This document shows positions 36,336 through 46,802 of a DNA stretch of 64,000 nt, piece by piece. Within the stretch, counting starts at the first letter, position 1, and every line of letters begins with the position of its first letter. A program made the translations under genes and the position numbers. Location: the NCBI RefSeq assembly GCF_024346975.1, contig NZ_AP024885.1:2604001-2668000 (forward strand), written 5' to 3'. The DNA comes from Vibrio neonatus. GTDB lineage: Bacteria; Pseudomonadota; Gammaproteobacteria; Enterobacterales; Vibrionaceae. Below the pieces are notes generated by a model, which saw only the letters and a list, made by a program, of their open reading frames with translations, was not told the DNA's origin and did no database searches.

Positions 36336-36378
36336 ATCAATTTTTTATCATCACCGCTTTCGCCATGATTCTTTGTAG

Positions 36379-36455
<77 letters not shown>

Positions 36456-36489
36456 ACAAATTTTAGAAAATTTCGTTTACCAGAGGCTT

Positions 36490-36548
36490 ACCTCTAGTCC
36501 CGCTATTCTCAAAGACAGGATGCACTATCAAGTAATGTTATCACCGAC
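36490..36548 (-). pseudogene. Decayed tRNA-Pro remnant
   Basis: Bases 36519-36548 align with the 5' half of the intact tRNA-Pro gene (GTCGGTGA, then a changed stretch, then CTTGATAGTGCATC against CTTGGTAGCGCATC). A further CCC-CTCT-like block of the anticodon arm follows after an insertion of about 15 bases (36490-36500). Acceptor and T arms on the 3' side are gone. It starts at the same distance behind tRNA-His copy 2 as tRNA-Pro copy 1 does behind tRNA-His copy 1, with similar spacer sequence. Confidence 0.7.
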
Positions 36549-36601
36549 TTAATTTCATCCCGATTTAACATCGAAATAGGAAACCGAAGTTACCAGAATA
36601 A

Positions 36602-36678
36602 TGGGGTGGCTAACGAGATTCGAACTCGCGACCACCGGAATCACAATCCAGGGCTCTACCAACTGAGCTATAGCCACC
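36602..36678 (-). tRNA. tRNA-His (anticodon GTG), copy 2
   Basis: 77 bases including G at -1 and CCA, identical to copy 1. Second gene of the cluster after tRNA-Arg. Confidence 0.97.
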
Positions 36679-36724
36679 ACTATTTTTTTGCCAATACGCT
36701 GTTTGCTAAAAACAGGCTTCCGGA

Positions 36725-36801
<77 letters not shown>

Positions 36802-36822
36802 ATGCCCTATCGGCGGAGTGGA

Positions 36823-36851
36823 ATAATACGGATATCACAGTTTGCCGTCTA
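36823..36851 (-). promoter_or_regulatory. Promoter of the tRNA cluster
   Basis: On the minus strand TAGACG (36846-36851) and TATTAT (36823-36828) with 17 bp between, followed by a GC-rich stretch (CCACTCCGCCG) like a stringent discriminator. It lies about 20 bp before the tRNA-Arg gene. The 36852-37089 interval up to cytochrome c5 holds no gene that I can see. Confidence 0.65.
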
Positions 36852-37089
36852 GTACTTTTTACAGTTTTTTTTGTGTTTGTGCTTTTTTTCAACGAAAACG
36901 ATCATTATGTCGCTATTTTTAGATGTGATTTAACCCTCGCCCTCGTAAAGATATAGTTTAATGCAACATTCATAAGATATATAATCACCCAACATTTACA
37001 ACACTTTAACAGTTGGTGATTTCATTTTGTGCGATCTGCACACGAATGGTCAACCGGTTAGCGCTTACCTAAGAATTAAAAGAGAATGA

Positions 37090-37503
37090 ATGGATATGTC
37101 TCGTAAACTTGTTACTTTATTTACCGTTGCGCTGGTTTTTTCTGGTGCTAGCTTTGCTTCATCGGATCAAGCTGATTATGACGCAATTGCTGAGCGTATT
37201 AAGCCTGTCGGCAATGTTTATATCGCTGGAAGCGAGCCAGAAGCTGAAGTTGTGGCGGCAGGTCCTCGTGATGGCGCTACCGTTTATGGCACTTTCTGCC
37301 TAGCGTGTCATAGCTCTGGGGTGGGCGGTGCACCTAAAATAAATGATGCTGCCGATTGGAGTCCTCGTATAGCGCAAGGTAAAGAAACTATGGTTGAGCA
37401 TGCGATCAATGGTTTCAATGCGATGCCAGCAAGAGGGGCATGTATGGATTGTACTGATGAAGAAATCGTTGCCGCTATTGACCATATGATTGCCAACCTT
37501 TAA
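37090..37503 (+). CDS. Cytochrome c5-type protein, exported
   Basis: A 137-residue periplasmic monohaem c-type cytochrome. Residues 1-23 are a signal peptide (KLVTLFTVALVFSGASFA). The haem site CLACH is at 70-74, the likely axial methionine is in NAMPARG (M112), and a second cysteine pair CMDC (118-121) marks the cytochrome c5 group. It probably shuttles electrons from quinol oxidation to a terminal acceptor. It stands alone, with a terminator shared with the convergent rep gene. Confidence 0.9.
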   Translation: MDMSRKLVTLFTVALVFSGASFASSDQADYDAIAERIKPVGNVYIAGSEPEAEVVAAGPRDGATVYGTFCLACHSSGVGGAPKINDAADWSPRIAQGKETMVEHAINGFNAMPARGACMDCTDEEIVAAIDHMIANL

Positions 37504-37547
37504 TCACTGATCATATACGCGATTAACATAAGGTTGCGAAGTTTGTT

Positions 37548-37577
37548 AAAAAGATGGCTTGCGCCATCTTTTTTTAT
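37548..37577. terminator. Bidirectional terminator between cytochrome c5 and rep
   Basis: Stem AAAAAGATGGC / GCCATCTTTTT with a TTGC-type loop and T runs on both strands; it reaches into the last codon of rep. Confidence 0.88.
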
Positions 37578-39589
37578 TTTTTAAACATTGCTCTAAGGTT
37601 TGCGATATGTGCTTGCCCTTTTTGCATGCGCTCTTCTTTGGTTTGTTCTTTCTTTTTCACTTCCCACTCAAGATCATCAAAAGGCAATTCATCCAAGAAA
37701 CGGCTTTGAGTTGGCTTGATTAACTCTCCGTACTGACGACGCTCTTTACATACCGTAAAACTCAGCTCTTTTTGCGCTCGCGTAATACCCACGTACATTA
37801 AGCGACGCTCTTCATCTACGTTTTCTTCGTCGATACTGGTTTGGTGCGGCAATATGCCTTCTTCTGCTCCCATTAAGTATACGTACGGAAACTCAAGGCC
37901 CTTAGAGGCATGTAAGGTCATTAGTTGCACTTGGTCCGCTTCGGCATCGTCTTCCCCACGTTCCATCATGTCACGCAGTGTTAAGCGTTGTACCACTTCT
38001 TTGAGGGTTTTCTCTTCTTTGTCATAGTTGTCCCCCTCCAGATCCGCCACAATCCAACTATACAGATCGGACACGTTTTTCATGCGCATTTCAGCCGCTT
38101 TTGGGCTGGCTGAGGTTTCATACAACCAATCTTCGTAGTTAATATCACGCACTAAACTGCGTACCGCTTCCACGGTATTGCCACGCTCAGCGTTATCACC
38201 CACTCGCACCAACCACTCAGTAAAACGTCTTAGGCTTTCTAAGCCTTTACCGGACAAGGTTTGCTCTAAACCAAGTTCAAAGGAAGCTTCAAATAAGCTT
38301 TTACCACGCATATTGGCGTAACTGCCTAGCTTCTCTAAAGTCACCGGGCCAATCTCACGGCGTGGGGTATTCACAATACGCAAAAACGCATTGTCGTCGT
38401 CAGGGTTCACTAACACTCGTAAATACGCCATCACATCTTTAATTTCCGCTCTAGAAAAGAAAGAGGTTCCTCCGGAAATTCGGTAAGGAATACGGTTTTG
38501 CATTAAAGACTTTTCGATTAATCGTGATTGGTGATTACCACGATACAAGATGGCGTAATCTCGATAGTGAGTTCGATTAACAAACTTATGTGCAATGATC
38601 TCACCCGTGATACGCTCGGCTTCATGGTCTTCATTTTTTGCCATTAACACTTTAAGCTTTTCACCATCAGGAATTTCTGAGAAAAGCTTTTTCTCATATA
38701 CGTGAGGGTTATTGGCAATCAAAATATTGGCTGAGCGCAAAATTCGGCTGGTTGAACGATAGTTTTGTTCAAGCTTAACCAATTTTAGATTTGGGTAATC
38801 TTCGCCAAGTAAGACTAAGTTTTGCGGTTTAGCCCCACGCCAAGAATAAATAGACTGATCATCATCACCTACCACTGTTAAGCGACCGCGTTCACCCACC
38901 AGCAATTTAACCAGTTCATATTGACTGGTGTTGGTATCTTGATACTCATCGACTAATAAATAACGAATACGCGCGCGCCAGCGTTCTCGCACCTCTTCAT
39001 TTTGCTTTAATAGCAATACAGGCATCAAAATTAGATCATCAAAATCTAGCGCGTTGTAAGCCACCATTTGACGTTGATACATCTCAAAACAGTCAGCAAA
39101 TAATGTGTGTAACTCACCTTGCGCTGAAGCTCTAGCTTGGGCAGGAGTTAACATGTCGTTTTTCCAGTTGGAGATAGTACTCACTAACTGACGCAGTAAG
39201 TCTTTATCTCCTTCCAAAAGATCTTCGGTTAACTCTTTAAGCATGGAAAGTTGGTCTTGATCGTCAAATAACGAAAAACCTGCTTTTAGACCTAGCGCTT
39301 TGTACTCTCGACGAATGATGTTCAGGCCTAGGGTGTGGAAAGTAGACACCATCAGCCCTTTAGATTCATTTTTACCTAAAGTTTGCCCAACTCGCTCTTT
39401 CATTTCGCGAGCAGCTTTATTGGTAAAAGTTACCGCCGCGATATTACGCGCCTTATAGCCGCACTGCTGAACAAGATAAGCAATCTTATTGGTAATTACG
39501 CGCGTCTTACCTGAACCTGCTCCTGCTAATACCAGGCAAGGCCCAGACACAAATTTTACCGCTTGGTCCTGCTGTGGATTTAGCCTCAT
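37574..39589 (-). CDS. rep: Rep, ATP-dependent DNA helicase
   Basis: Superfamily 1A 3'-5' helicase that clears proteins from DNA ahead of the replication fork. From the ATG at 39589 it has 671 residues (E. coli 673); an upstream in-frame codon would add six residues that the family lacks. Motifs: I AGAGSGKT, Ia [79 protein letters not shown]. The sequence opens [11 protein letters not shown], close to Rep and distinct from UvrD. Confidence 0.95.
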   Translation of the reverse strand: MRLNPQQDQAVKFVSGPCLVLAGAGSGKTRVITNKIAYLVQQCGYKARNIAAVTFTNKAAREMKERVGQTLGKNESKGLMVSTFHTLGLNIIRREYKALGLKAGFSLFDDQDQLSMLKELTEDLLEGDKDLLRQLVSTISNWKNDMLTPAQARASAQGELHTLFADCFEMYQRQMVAYNALDFDDLILMPVLLLKQNEEVRERWRARIRYLLVDEYQDTNTSQYELVKLLVGERGRLTVVGDDDQSIYSWRGAKPQNLVLLGEDYPNLKLVKLEQNYRSTSRILRSANILIANNPHVYEKKLFSEIPDGEKLKVLMAKNEDHEAERITGEIIAHKFVNRTHYRDYAILYRGNHQSRLIEKSLMQNRIPYRISGGTSFFSRAEIKDVMAYLRVLVNPDDDNAFLRIVNTPRREIGPVTLEKLGSYANMRGKSLFEASFELGLEQTLSGKGLESLRRFTEWLVRVGDNAERGNTVEAVRSLVRDINYEDWLYETSASPKAAEMRMKNVSDLYSWIVADLEGDNYDKEEKTLKEVVQRLTLRDMMERGEDDAEADQVQLMTLHASKGLEFPYVYLMGAEEGILPHQTSIDEENVDEERRLMYVGITRAQKELSFTVCKERRQYGELIKPTQSRFLDELPFDDLEWEVKKKEQTKEERMQKGQAHIANLRAMFKK

Positions 39590-39717
39590 AACGTCACCGA
39601 GATACAAAAAAGGGCTCTAATGATACTTCTCAGCATGTTCATTTCCAATCGAATTTTCCTTTTTGAAATGCTTACCTATGCTTACAAATGGTTGCTTTTC
39701 AATATTTGGCCATTAAA

Positions 39718-39737
39718 ATGAATGAACGTTCATTCAT
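39718..39737. promoter_or_regulatory. Palindromic operator upstream of the TetR-type regulator gene
   Basis: A perfect 20-bp palindrome, ATGAATGAACGTTCATTCAT, 21 bp upstream of the regulator start codon. Such a site is the usual kind of target for a TetR-family repressor and suggests autoregulation of this gene and control of the downstream pump genes. Confidence 0.8.
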
Positions 39738-39758
39738 TTCTGGTAGGGTTACTACAAA

Positions 39759-40331
39759 ATGGCATCAAAAACCAAGCGTCAAGATATCTTAGAGGCAGCA
39801 GTAGCTATACTCGGTCAAGACGGTTTCAAAGGCCTTTCCATACAAAAATTAGCCAGCGAAGCCAATGTCGCAACCGGTACGGTTTATCTCTATTTTAAGG
39901 ATAAAAACCACATCATTACCGAAGCAAGGCTTTGGCTCACTAAACAAGTGGCTGACATCATTCAAAACAATGTAGATCCAAATCAGACACTGGAACAAAG
40001 ATATAAAACAATGTGTAGCAACGTATGGAGTATAGGCGAGTCTCATCTACGACTATTGCAAACGCATGTTTTGTACGAATCATTACCTGCTACTTTAAAT
40101 AATGAAATTCGAAGTTTAGAAAAGAAATTCTTTGATCCTCTACTGAGTGTTTTTAATGAAGGAAGAGAATCTGGCGAGCTGAAAGATCTCCCCGACCCTA
40201 TTTTATATACCCTTAGCTTGGAAAGTTGCGTGAGCTTAACTCGCAAACACTTCCAAGGTATTGAATCTATCGACAACACCATCTATCAACAGGCCATCCG
40301 CGCGAGCTGGGAAGCCATTACAACAAAATAA
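39759..40331 (+). CDS. vexR: TetR-family regulator of an RND efflux operon (VexR-like)
   Basis: A 190-residue regulator with an N-terminal TetR helix-turn-helix (GLSIQKLASEANVATGTVYL, then YFKDKNHI, residues 24-53) and a ligand-binding C-terminal part. It lies 15 bp upstream of the genes for an RND adaptor and pump. The location beside ubiK, ilvC and cytochrome c5 corresponds to the vexRAB locus of Vibrio cholerae as I remember it. Whether it represses or activates cannot be read from the sequence; a palindrome in front of it is the likely binding site. Confidence 0.78.
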   Translation: MASKTKRQDILEAAVAILGQDGFKGLSIQKLASEANVATGTVYLYFKDKNHIITEARLWLTKQVADIIQNNVDPNQTLEQRYKTMCSNVWSIGESHLRLLQTHVLYESLPATLNNEIRSLEKKFFDPLLSVFNEGRESGELKDLPDPILYTLSLESCVSLTRKHFQGIESIDNTIYQQAIRASWEAITTK

Positions 40332-40346
40332 CTGGAGAACCGTCCC

Positions 40347-41447
40347 ATGAAAAAGTGGACACTAATCATGCTTCTTATTGCTATCGTTTTATTTGGTAGC
40401 GTAATTGGCTTTAACATCTTCAAGCAACAGAAGATAGCGGAGTACTTGGCTAATCGCCCAGAACCAGAATATCCAGTGACTGTAATTAAAGTAGCGGCTG
40501 ATGACTGGACACCAAGCATTGATGTAATTGGCTTCATTGAACCTTTGCAGGGCGTTACATTAACGGCGGAAGCCAGTGGTATCGTCACTAAAATTAACTT
40601 TGTATCAGGTCAGAAGGTCTCCAAAGGTGATTCTCTGGTATTGCTTGACTCTGATGTAGAAAAAGCCAATTTACAGAGTGCTGAAGCGCGCCTGCCTGCC
40701 TCTGCTGCTAAATATAAGCGCTACAAAGGTCTATATAAGAAAGGGGCTATCTCTCAAGAGGATTATGATGAAGCAGAAGCATCTTACCTTTCTTTAAAAG
40801 CCGATATCACAGGTCTCAAAGCGACCATCAACCGTCGTGATGTGGATGCACCCTTCTCTGGGGTTATTGGTATTCGTGGGGTTAATCTAGGCGAATACAT
40901 GCAAGCCGGCAGCCGAATTGCACGACTTGAAGACATCAGCGTAATGCGCCTGCGATTCACCGTTTCACAAAATGACATCTCACGTATCAACATTGGTCAA
41001 TCTATTCGTATTGAGGCGGACTCATACCCAGGTCGTATTTTTGACGGCACTATCTCTGCCATCGAGCCTGCTATTAACTACCAAAGCGGTCTTCTACAAG
41101 TACAAGCGGAAATCCCTAACACACAGGGCATGTTACGATCGGGCATGTTTGCACGCGCACAAATTGTTCTGCCAACAATGACCGAACAAGTGGTTATCCC
41201 GCAAGTGGCAATCTCTTACACGTTATACGGAGACAGTGTGTTCGTTCTTGATGAAGAAACACACCGCGTAAGCCAGCGAGTGATTAAAGCGGGCGAACGT
41301 ACGCAAGATAAGGTACGCATTTTAGACGGTGTGAAACCTGGCGAAATGATTGTAACTTCAGGCCAAGTTCGATTAAGCAATGATTCTAAAGTGAAAATTG
41401 TAGAAAGCGACGCGACAAATCCTCCAGCTGAACTACCGATGTTGTAA
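40347..41447 (+). CDS. vexA: RND efflux periplasmic adaptor (VexA-like)
   Basis: Membrane-fusion protein of a tripartite pump, linking the inner-membrane pump to a TolC-type channel. It has 366 residues: an N-terminal membrane anchor (about 6-24, no lipoprotein cysteine), a lipoyl half-motif EASGIVTKINFVSGQKVSKG, an alpha-helical hairpin (about 100-150), the second lipoyl half DAPFSGVIGIRGVNLGEYMQ, and a beta-barrel domain. It is 10 bp upstream of the pump gene. No outer-membrane channel gene is nearby, so it probably uses TolC encoded elsewhere. Confidence 0.82.
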   Translation: MKKWTLIMLLIAIVLFGSVIGFNIFKQQKIAEYLANRPEPEYPVTVIKVAADDWTPSIDVIGFIEPLQGVTLTAEASGIVTKINFVSGQKVSKGDSLVLLDSDVEKANLQSAEARLPASAAKYKRYKGLYKKGAISQEDYDEAEASYLSLKADITGLKATINRRDVDAPFSGVIGIRGVNLGEYMQAGSRIARLEDISVMRLRFTVSQNDISRINIGQSIRIEADSYPGRIFDGTISAIEPAINYQSGLLQVQAEIPNTQGMLRSGMFARAQIVLPTMTEQVVIPQVAISYTLYGDSVFVLDEETHRVSQRVIKAGERTQDKVRILDGVKPGEMIVTSGQVRLSNDSKVKIVESDATNPPAELPML

Positions 41448-41457
41448 GGGATAAACA

Positions 41458-44400
41458 ATGCGATTTACAGATATATTTATTAAGCGACCAGTCCTCGCCA
41501 TCTCTATCAGCTTTTTGATAGCCTTGCTTGGGTTACAGGCCATCTTTAAGATGCAGGTACGCGAATATCCAGAAATGACCAACACTGTGGTGACTGTCAC
41601 TACTGGATATTACGGTGCCAGTGCTGATCTTATTCAGGGCTTCATTACCCAACCCCTTGAGCAAGCCATTGCCCAAGCAGACAATATTGACTTTATGACG
41701 TCTCAATCAGTGCTAGGTAGTTCCACTATCACTGTCACCATGAAGCTCAATACCGACCCCAATGCAGCCCTAGCCGACATACTGGCCAAGACCAACTCGG
41801 TTCGTTCTCAGCTACCTAAAGAGTCTGAAGACCCAACCGTAACTATGTCGACCGGTTCGACAACTGCGGTAATGTACATCGGCTTTACCAGTGATGAGCT
41901 CTCTTCAAGCCAGATCACCGACTACTTAGAACGTGTTGTGAATCCACAGCTGTTCACAGTCAATGGTGTTTCTAAGATCGATCTGTACGGCGGGGTTAAA
42001 TACGCGCTTCGAGTATGGTTAGATCCAGAGAAAATGGCCGGCTTACAACTGACTGCCACTGACGTAATGAACGTCTTAAATGCAAATAACTTCCAATCGG
42101 CGGCCGGTCAAGCAACAGGCACATTGGTTTTATACAATGGCAGTGCCAATACTCAAGTATCCAATGTTAAAGATCTGCAGAACTTAGTGGTTAAGCAAGA
42201 CAATGGTCAAGTAGTACGACTCAGTGATATTGCGAAAGTCACCAGAGAAAAAAGCCACGATATCTATCGCGCTAGCGCCAATGGTCGTGAAGCGGTAGTT
42301 ACCGCGATTAACGGAGCACCAAGCGCTAACCCAATCAATATTGCTGCTGACGTATCAGAGCTATTACCACAGCTACAAAAGAACCTACCATCGAACATCA
42401 ACATGCAGGTGATGTATGACTCAACCGTTGCGATTAACGAATCCATTCATGAGGTAGCTAAAACCATCATTGAAGCGGCGTTAATTGTACTAGTGGTCAT
42501 TACCTTGTTCTTAGGTTCTTATCGCGCTGTACTGATCCCTATCGTCACCATTCCACTGTCTTTAGTGGGTGTAGCTATGTTCATGCAGATGCTGGGCTTC
42601 TCTTGGAACTTGATGACCTTGCTCGCCATGGTGCTTGCCATCGGGTTGGTGGTCGATGATGCGATCGTGGTGCTCGAAAACGTGGATCGGCATATTAAGC
42701 TGGGAGAAACGCCCTTTAGGGCAGCCATCATAGGAACGCGAGAAATCGCTGTACCGGTCATTGCAATGACACTGACACTGGGCGCGGTATACGCACCTAT
42801 CGCCTTAATGGGGGGCATTACAGGCTCGCTATTTAAAGAGTTTGCATTAACCCTTGCCGGCGCGGTATTCATTTCAGGGATCATCGCACTAACGCTTAGC
42901 CCTATGATGTGTTCGACCATCTTAAAGCAAAATGAGCAACCGAATCGCTTTGAGGCATACGTACACAAAAAACTAGACGCGCTAAGCGAACGCTACTCTT
43001 CAGCGCTAGGCTCCATTATGCAGCATCGCGCTGTGGTTATCGTGTTTGCATTAATTGTCATGGCCAGTTTGCCGCTGCTCTTCAAATTCATTCCTAGTGA
43101 ACTTGCACCTTCAGAAGATAAAGGTGTGGTTATGATGATGGGTACAGGTCCTTCTAACTCGAACCTCGACTATCTGCAAAACACGATGAATGATGTCAAT
43201 AAGATCTTAGATGAGCAGCCTGAAGTGGCGTATGCGCAGATCTTTACAGGTATTCCGAATGCTAACCAAGCTTTTGGTATCGCATCATTGAAGCCTTGGA
43301 GCCAGCGTGAGGCAAGCCAAGCTGAGATCACTAACCGAGTATCAGGCTTAGTCTCTAACATCCCTGGAATGGCAGTAACTGCCTTCCAGATGCCAGAACT
43401 GCCTGGCGCAGGTTCTGGTCTACCGATTCAATTTGTAATCACTACGCCAAATAGTTTTGAGAGCCTATTCCAAATAGCGACCAATACCCTTGCTGAAGTG
43501 AGTGCGAACCCACAATTTGTCTACTCAGATCTGGATCTGAACTACGACTCAGCCACCATGAAGATCAACATAGATAAAGACAAAGCCGGAGCATATGGCG
43601 TCACTATGCAAGATATTGGTGTTACGCTGAGTACCATGATGGCTGATGGCTATGTGAACCGAATTGACCTATATGGCCGTTCATACGAAGTGATTCCTCA
43701 GGTAGAGCGTAAATTCCGTCTCAACCCTGAATCAATGAATAACTACTATGTTCGTTCATCCAATGGAGACTCTATTCCTCTAGGAAGTTTAATCTCTATT
43801 GATGTCATTCCTCAGCCAAGATCACTGCCTCACTTTAACCAGTTAAACTCAGCAACAGTTGGGGTTGTTCCTGCGCCAGGTGTCACTATGGGTCAGGCAA
43901 TCTCTTGGTTTGAAGCGACAGCAGCAGAGAAGCTCCCAAGCGGGTATAACCATGACTATATGGGTCAGGCACGACAGTTTGTCACTGAAGGTAGTGCGCT
44001 ATACACCACCTTCTTACTGGCGATTGCGATTATATTCTTAGTATTGGCTATCCAGTTTGAGTCATTGCGCGATCCACTAGTGATTATGGTATCCGTACCT
44101 TTGGCTATCAGTGGTGCTTTGATTGCATTGGCTTGGGGGTTATCGACAATGAACATCTACTCACAGGTGGGGCTCATTACTTTAGTCGGGTTAATCACCA
44201 AGCACGGTATATTGATTTGTGAAGTGGCTAAAGAAGAGCAACTGCATAATCAACTTAACCGTATCGATGCGGTAATGGCGGCGGCTAAGGTGCGACTAAG
44301 ACCAATCCTAATGACAACAGCGGCAATGATTGCGGGTTTAACTCCCCTCATGTACGCCTCTGGTGCAGGTGCACAACAGCGCTTTAGTATCGGTATTGTT

Positions 44401-44529
44401 ATTGTAGCGGGCTTAACCATTGGTACCGTGTTTACCCTATTTGTGCTGCCTGTGATTTACAGCTTTATTGCTTCACAGCACAAACCGTTACCAGAATTTG
44501 ATGAAGCAGAAAGCATTCCATCAAAGTAA
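41458..44529 (+). CDS. vexB: RND multidrug efflux pump (VexB-like)
   Basis: Proton-driven trimeric pump of the AcrB/HAE1 type, 1023 residues. It begins DIFIKRPVLAISISFLIALLGL, the first membrane helix, followed by a large periplasmic loop; the fourth helix has LAIGLVVDDAIVVLENVDR with the paired aspartates of proton transfer; a second large loop and a further six-helix bundle follow, with GLITKHGILICEVAKEEQ near the C-terminus. The family exports bile salts, detergents and drugs; the exact substrates here are inferred only from similarity to VexB. A terminator follows 20 bp behind. Confidence 0.85.
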   Translation: MRFTDIFIKRPVLAISISFLIALLGLQAIFKMQVREYPEMTNTVVTVTTGYYGASADLIQGFITQPLEQAIAQADNIDFMTSQSVLGSSTITVTMKLNTDPNAALADILAKTNSVRSQLPKESEDPTVTMSTGSTTAVMYIGFTSDELSSSQITDYLERVVNPQLFTVNGVSKIDLYGGVKYALRVWLDPEKMAGLQLTATDVMNVLNANNFQSAAGQATGTLVLYNGSANTQVSNVKDLQNLVVKQDNGQVVRLSDIAKVTREKSHDIYRASANGREAVVTAINGAPSANPINIAADVSELLPQLQKNLPSNINMQVMYDSTVAINESIHEVAKTIIEAALIVLVVITLFLGSYRAVLIPIVTIPLSLVGVAMFMQMLGFSWNLMTLLAMVLAIGLVVDDAIVVLENVDRHIKLGETPFRAAIIGTREIAVPVIAMTLTLGAVYAPIALMGGITGSLFKEFALTLAGAVFISGIIALTLSPMMCSTILKQNEQPNRFEAYVHKKLDALSERYSSALGSIMQHRAVVIVFALIVMASLPLLFKFIPSELAPSEDKGVVMMMGTGPSNSNLDYLQNTMNDVNKILDEQPEVAYAQIFTGIPNANQAFGIASLKPWSQREASQAEITNRVSGLVSNIPGMAVTAFQMPELPGAGSGLPIQFVITTPNSFESLFQIATNTLAEVSANPQFVYSDLDLNYDSATMKINIDKDKAGAYGVTMQDIGVTLSTMMADGYVNRIDLYGRSYEVIPQVERKFRLNPESMNNYYVRSSNGDSIPLGSLISIDVIPQPRSLPHFNQLNSATVGVVPAPGVTMGQAISWFEATAAEKLPSGYNHDYMGQARQFVTEGSALYTTFLLAIAIIFLVLAIQFESLRDPLVIMVSVPLAISGALIALAWGLSTMNIYSQVGLITLVGLITKHGILICEVAKEEQLHNQLNRIDAVMAAAKVRLRPILMTTAAMIAGLTPLMYASGAGAQQRFSIGIVIVAGLTIGTVFTLFVLPVIYSFIASQHKPLPEFDEAESIPSK

Positions 44530-44550
44530 TCTTGGTAAACTCACTGACTG

Positions 44551-44575
44551 GGGCTCTGTAAAGGGCCCTTTTTTA
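44551..44575 (+). terminator. Terminator of the efflux operon
   Basis: GGGCTC / GGGCCC stem with a TGTAAA loop and a run of six T. Confidence 0.7.
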
Positions 44576-44666
44576 TACCAAAAGCAAAGGTTGGTCTCTA
44601 TTTTGCTTGCGACAAGTGGTTATGAATTGCTTAGAATATAGCAAAAGATTATAGAGAGATGCCCAC

Positions 44667-44918
44667 ATGTTTGACCCAAAAAAGCTAGAGTTAATAGCGA
44701 AGCAAATTCATGAGTCTATGCCTCAGCCTGTAAAAGACCTAGGCACTGATGTTGACCAAAAAGTTCGCCAAGTGATTCAAGCGCAGCTTAATAAACTTGA
44801 TGTCATCAGCCGAGAAGAATTTGAAGTTCAAACTCAAGTCCTACTGCGTACCCGACAAAAGCTTAATGCCATGGAACAAAAAATGGCTGAGCTAGAAGAG
44901 AAGCTATCTGATAAATAA
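44667..44918 (+). CDS. ubiK: UbiK accessory factor (YqiC/BMFP family)
   Basis: An 83-residue protein that supports ubiquinone synthesis under oxygen by binding lipids and the UbiJ partner. The start MFDPKKLELIAKQIHESMP and the coiled-coil end LRTRQKLNAMEQKMAELEEK are characteristic of the family. No enzyme motif is expected. Its stop codon is immediately followed by a MITE-like repeat, which leaves it without a terminator of its own in view. Confidence 0.9.
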   Translation: MFDPKKLELIAKQIHESMPQPVKDLGTDVDQKVRQVIQAQLNKLDVISREEFEVQTQVLLRTRQKLNAMEQKMAELEEKLSDK

Positions 44919-45078
44919 TACCAATCACACTAAGTAAGTGATCAGAACTAGCGTAGGAAAAATGCTCGAGAACAAGGCAGAATTTTTCGATAAGTAGTTA
45001 TTCTACAATCAAAAATTCTAACGCCGTTATCGAGCATTTTAACAAGCTAGAATGACCAGTTATTTAGTACGATTGGTA
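44919..45078 (+). repeat. MITE-like 160-bp palindromic element, copy 1
   Basis: The element begins TACCAATCACACTAAGTAAG and ends TTTAGTACGATTGGTA, with imperfect inverted halves along its whole length (for example GAATTTTT / AAAAATTC and GCTCGA / TCGAGC), so a transcript would fold into one long hairpin. It has no coding capacity. The ends TACCAAT and ATTGGTA and the TA at each border suggest movement by an IS630-type transposase. It is about 97 percent identical, in opposite orientation, to the copy at 48375-48534. Confidence 0.88.
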
Positions 45079-45096
45079 TAATGTTTCTAACGGACA

Positions 45097-45131
45097 TAAA
45101 AAAGGCTTGGTATGTAAATACCAAGCCTTTT
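45097..45131. terminator. Terminator of ilvC
   Basis: On the minus strand AAAGGCTTGGTAT / ATACCAAGCCTTT with a short loop, then a T run. T runs on both sides make it usable in both directions. Confidence 0.88.
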
Positions 45132-45175
45132 CAATTTCTAGCCACTGCGTTGTCGCAGTTTTTTATAAAGAGCGA

Positions 45176-46660
45176 TTAACCGCCAACAGCGATACGCTTC
45201 ATGTCTGTCATGTAGCCACGTAGTTCTTCACCTACGTACTCAACTGGGTGGTTACGAATGGCTTCATTCACTTCGATTAGACGTTGGTTATCAGCGAAGT
45301 TAGACGTTTCGCCTAGACCTTTACCAATTACGTCAGTTGCTACTGAAGGCATGAACTTCTCGCGCAATAGCGGAGTCGCTACGTTAGCAAATAGGTAGTT
45401 ACCGTATTCAGCTGTATCAGAGATAACAACGTTCATTTCGTATAGACGCTTACGTGCCACTGTGTTTGCAATCAACGGAAGCTCATGTAGAGACTCGTAG
45501 TAAGCAGACTCATCAATGATGCCTGATGCAGTCATTGCTTCAAATGCAAGCTCAACCCCAGCACGAACCATAGCAATCATAAGGATGCCGTTGTCGAAGT
45601 ATTCTTGCTCTGAGATTTCTACGTCAGAATCAGGGTAGTTTTCAAACGCTGTTTGACCTGTTTCTTCACGCCATTTGAATAGGTTAACGTCGTCGTTAGC
45701 CCAATCTGCCATCATAGTGCCTGAGAACTCACCTTGGATAATGTCATCCATATGCTTGTTGTATAGCGGACGCATTAGGTCTTTTAGTTCTTCAGAAAGG
45801 TCAAAAGCTTTGATCTTAGCTGGGTTTGATAGGCGATCCATCATGTGAGTGATGCCACCAAACTTCAGTGCTTCAGTGATGGTTTCCCAACCGTATTGAA
45901 GAAGCTTACCTGCGTAGCCTGCATCGATACCGTCAGCGATCATTTTCTCGTAACATACGATAGAACCTGCTTGCAACATACCACAAAGGATAGTTTGCTC
46001 GCCCATAAGGTCAGATTTAACTTCAGCAACAAAAGAAGACTCTAGACAACCTGCACGGTGACCACCAGTACCAGCAGCCCAAGCTTTAGCGATATCCCAG
46101 CCTTCACCCTTAGGATCGTTTTCTGGGTGAACAGCAAGCAGTGTCGGAACACCAAAGCCACGCTTATATTCTTCACGAACTTCTGTACCTGGGCACTTAG
46201 GTGCAACCATAACTACAGTGATATCTTCACGAATTTGCATGCCTTCTTCAACAACGTTAAAGCCGTGCGAGTAACCCAGTGCAGCACCTTCTTTCATTAG
46301 AGGCATTACCGTTTCAACTACGTTGCTGTGTTGCTTGTCTGGAGTCAAGTTAACAACAAGATCAGCTTGTGGGATAAGCGTTTCATAACTACCTACTTCA
46401 AAACCATTTTCTTTTGCATTTTTGAACGATTGACGTTGCTCATCAATCGCAGCTTGACGCAATGCGTAAGAAACATTTAGGCCAGAGTCGCGCATGTTTA
46501 AACCTTGGTTTAAACCTTGAGCACCACAACCTACGATAACCACTTTCTTACCTTTTAGGTAATCAGCTTCTGTAGCAAATTCAGAACGATCCATAAAACG
46601 GCAACGGCCTAGTTGGTCCAATTGCTCACGTAGATTTAGCGTGTTGAAATAGTTAGCCAT
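45176..46660 (-). CDS. ilvC: IlvC, ketol-acid reductoisomerase
   Basis: NADPH- and Mg-dependent enzyme that converts acetolactate or acetohydroxybutyrate in valine and isoleucine synthesis. It has 494 residues, the long class II form as in E. coli (491). The NADPH site is [16 protein letters not shown] near residue 34 and [12 protein letters not shown] and [14 protein letters not shown] follow. The C-terminal knotted domain is present twice, as is normal for the long form ([34 protein letters not shown]). An AAGGAG site precedes the ATG. Divergent from ilvY, which activates it. Confidence 0.97.
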   Translation of the reverse strand: MANYFNTLNLREQLDQLGRCRFMDRSEFATEADYLKGKKVVIVGCGAQGLNQGLNMRDSGLNVSYALRQAAIDEQRQSFKNAKENGFEVGSYETLIPQADLVVNLTPDKQHSNVVETVMPLMKEGAALGYSHGFNVVEEGMQIREDITVVMVAPKCPGTEVREEYKRGFGVPTLLAVHPENDPKGEGWDIAKAWAAGTGGHRAGCLESSFVAEVKSDLMGEQTILCGMLQAGSIVCYEKMIADGIDAGYAGKLLQYGWETITEALKFGGITHMMDRLSNPAKIKAFDLSEELKDLMRPLYNKHMDDIIQGEFSGTMMADWANDDVNLFKWREETGQTAFENYPDSDVEISEQEYFDNGILMIAMVRAGVELAFEAMTASGIIDESAYYESLHELPLIANTVARKRLYEMNVVISDTAEYGNYLFANVATPLLREKFMPSVATDVIGKGLGETSNFADNQRLIEVNEAIRNHPVEYVGEELRGYMTDMKRIAVGG

Positions 46661-46740
46661 GAAGGGCTCTCCTTAAAAATTCTATCCATAGTCCGGCTGC
46701 TTTATGCGCCGATTAAGTTCATACTAATTCAGGATTAAAG

Positions 46741-46786
46741 TTGCGCAAAGTGATATATTTACATCTAATCATTGCAAATTGTGCAA
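46741..46786. promoter_or_regulatory. Likely IlvY operators between ilvC and ilvY
   Basis: Within the 142-bp divergent region, TTGCAAATTGTGCAA (46772-46786) is a T-N11-A type dyad of the LysR class, and TTGCGCAA (46741-46748) is a second palindromic site 23 bp away. Such paired sites fit IlvY binding with acetolactate-dependent activation of ilvC. The exact ilvC promoter is not obvious. Confidence 0.6.
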
Positions 46787-46802
46787 CAAGAAGATTACTT
46801 AA

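Noticed and set aside
45845..46300. Plus-strand frames opposite ilvC
   Set aside because: Shadow frames of a highly conserved gene, with no start signals.
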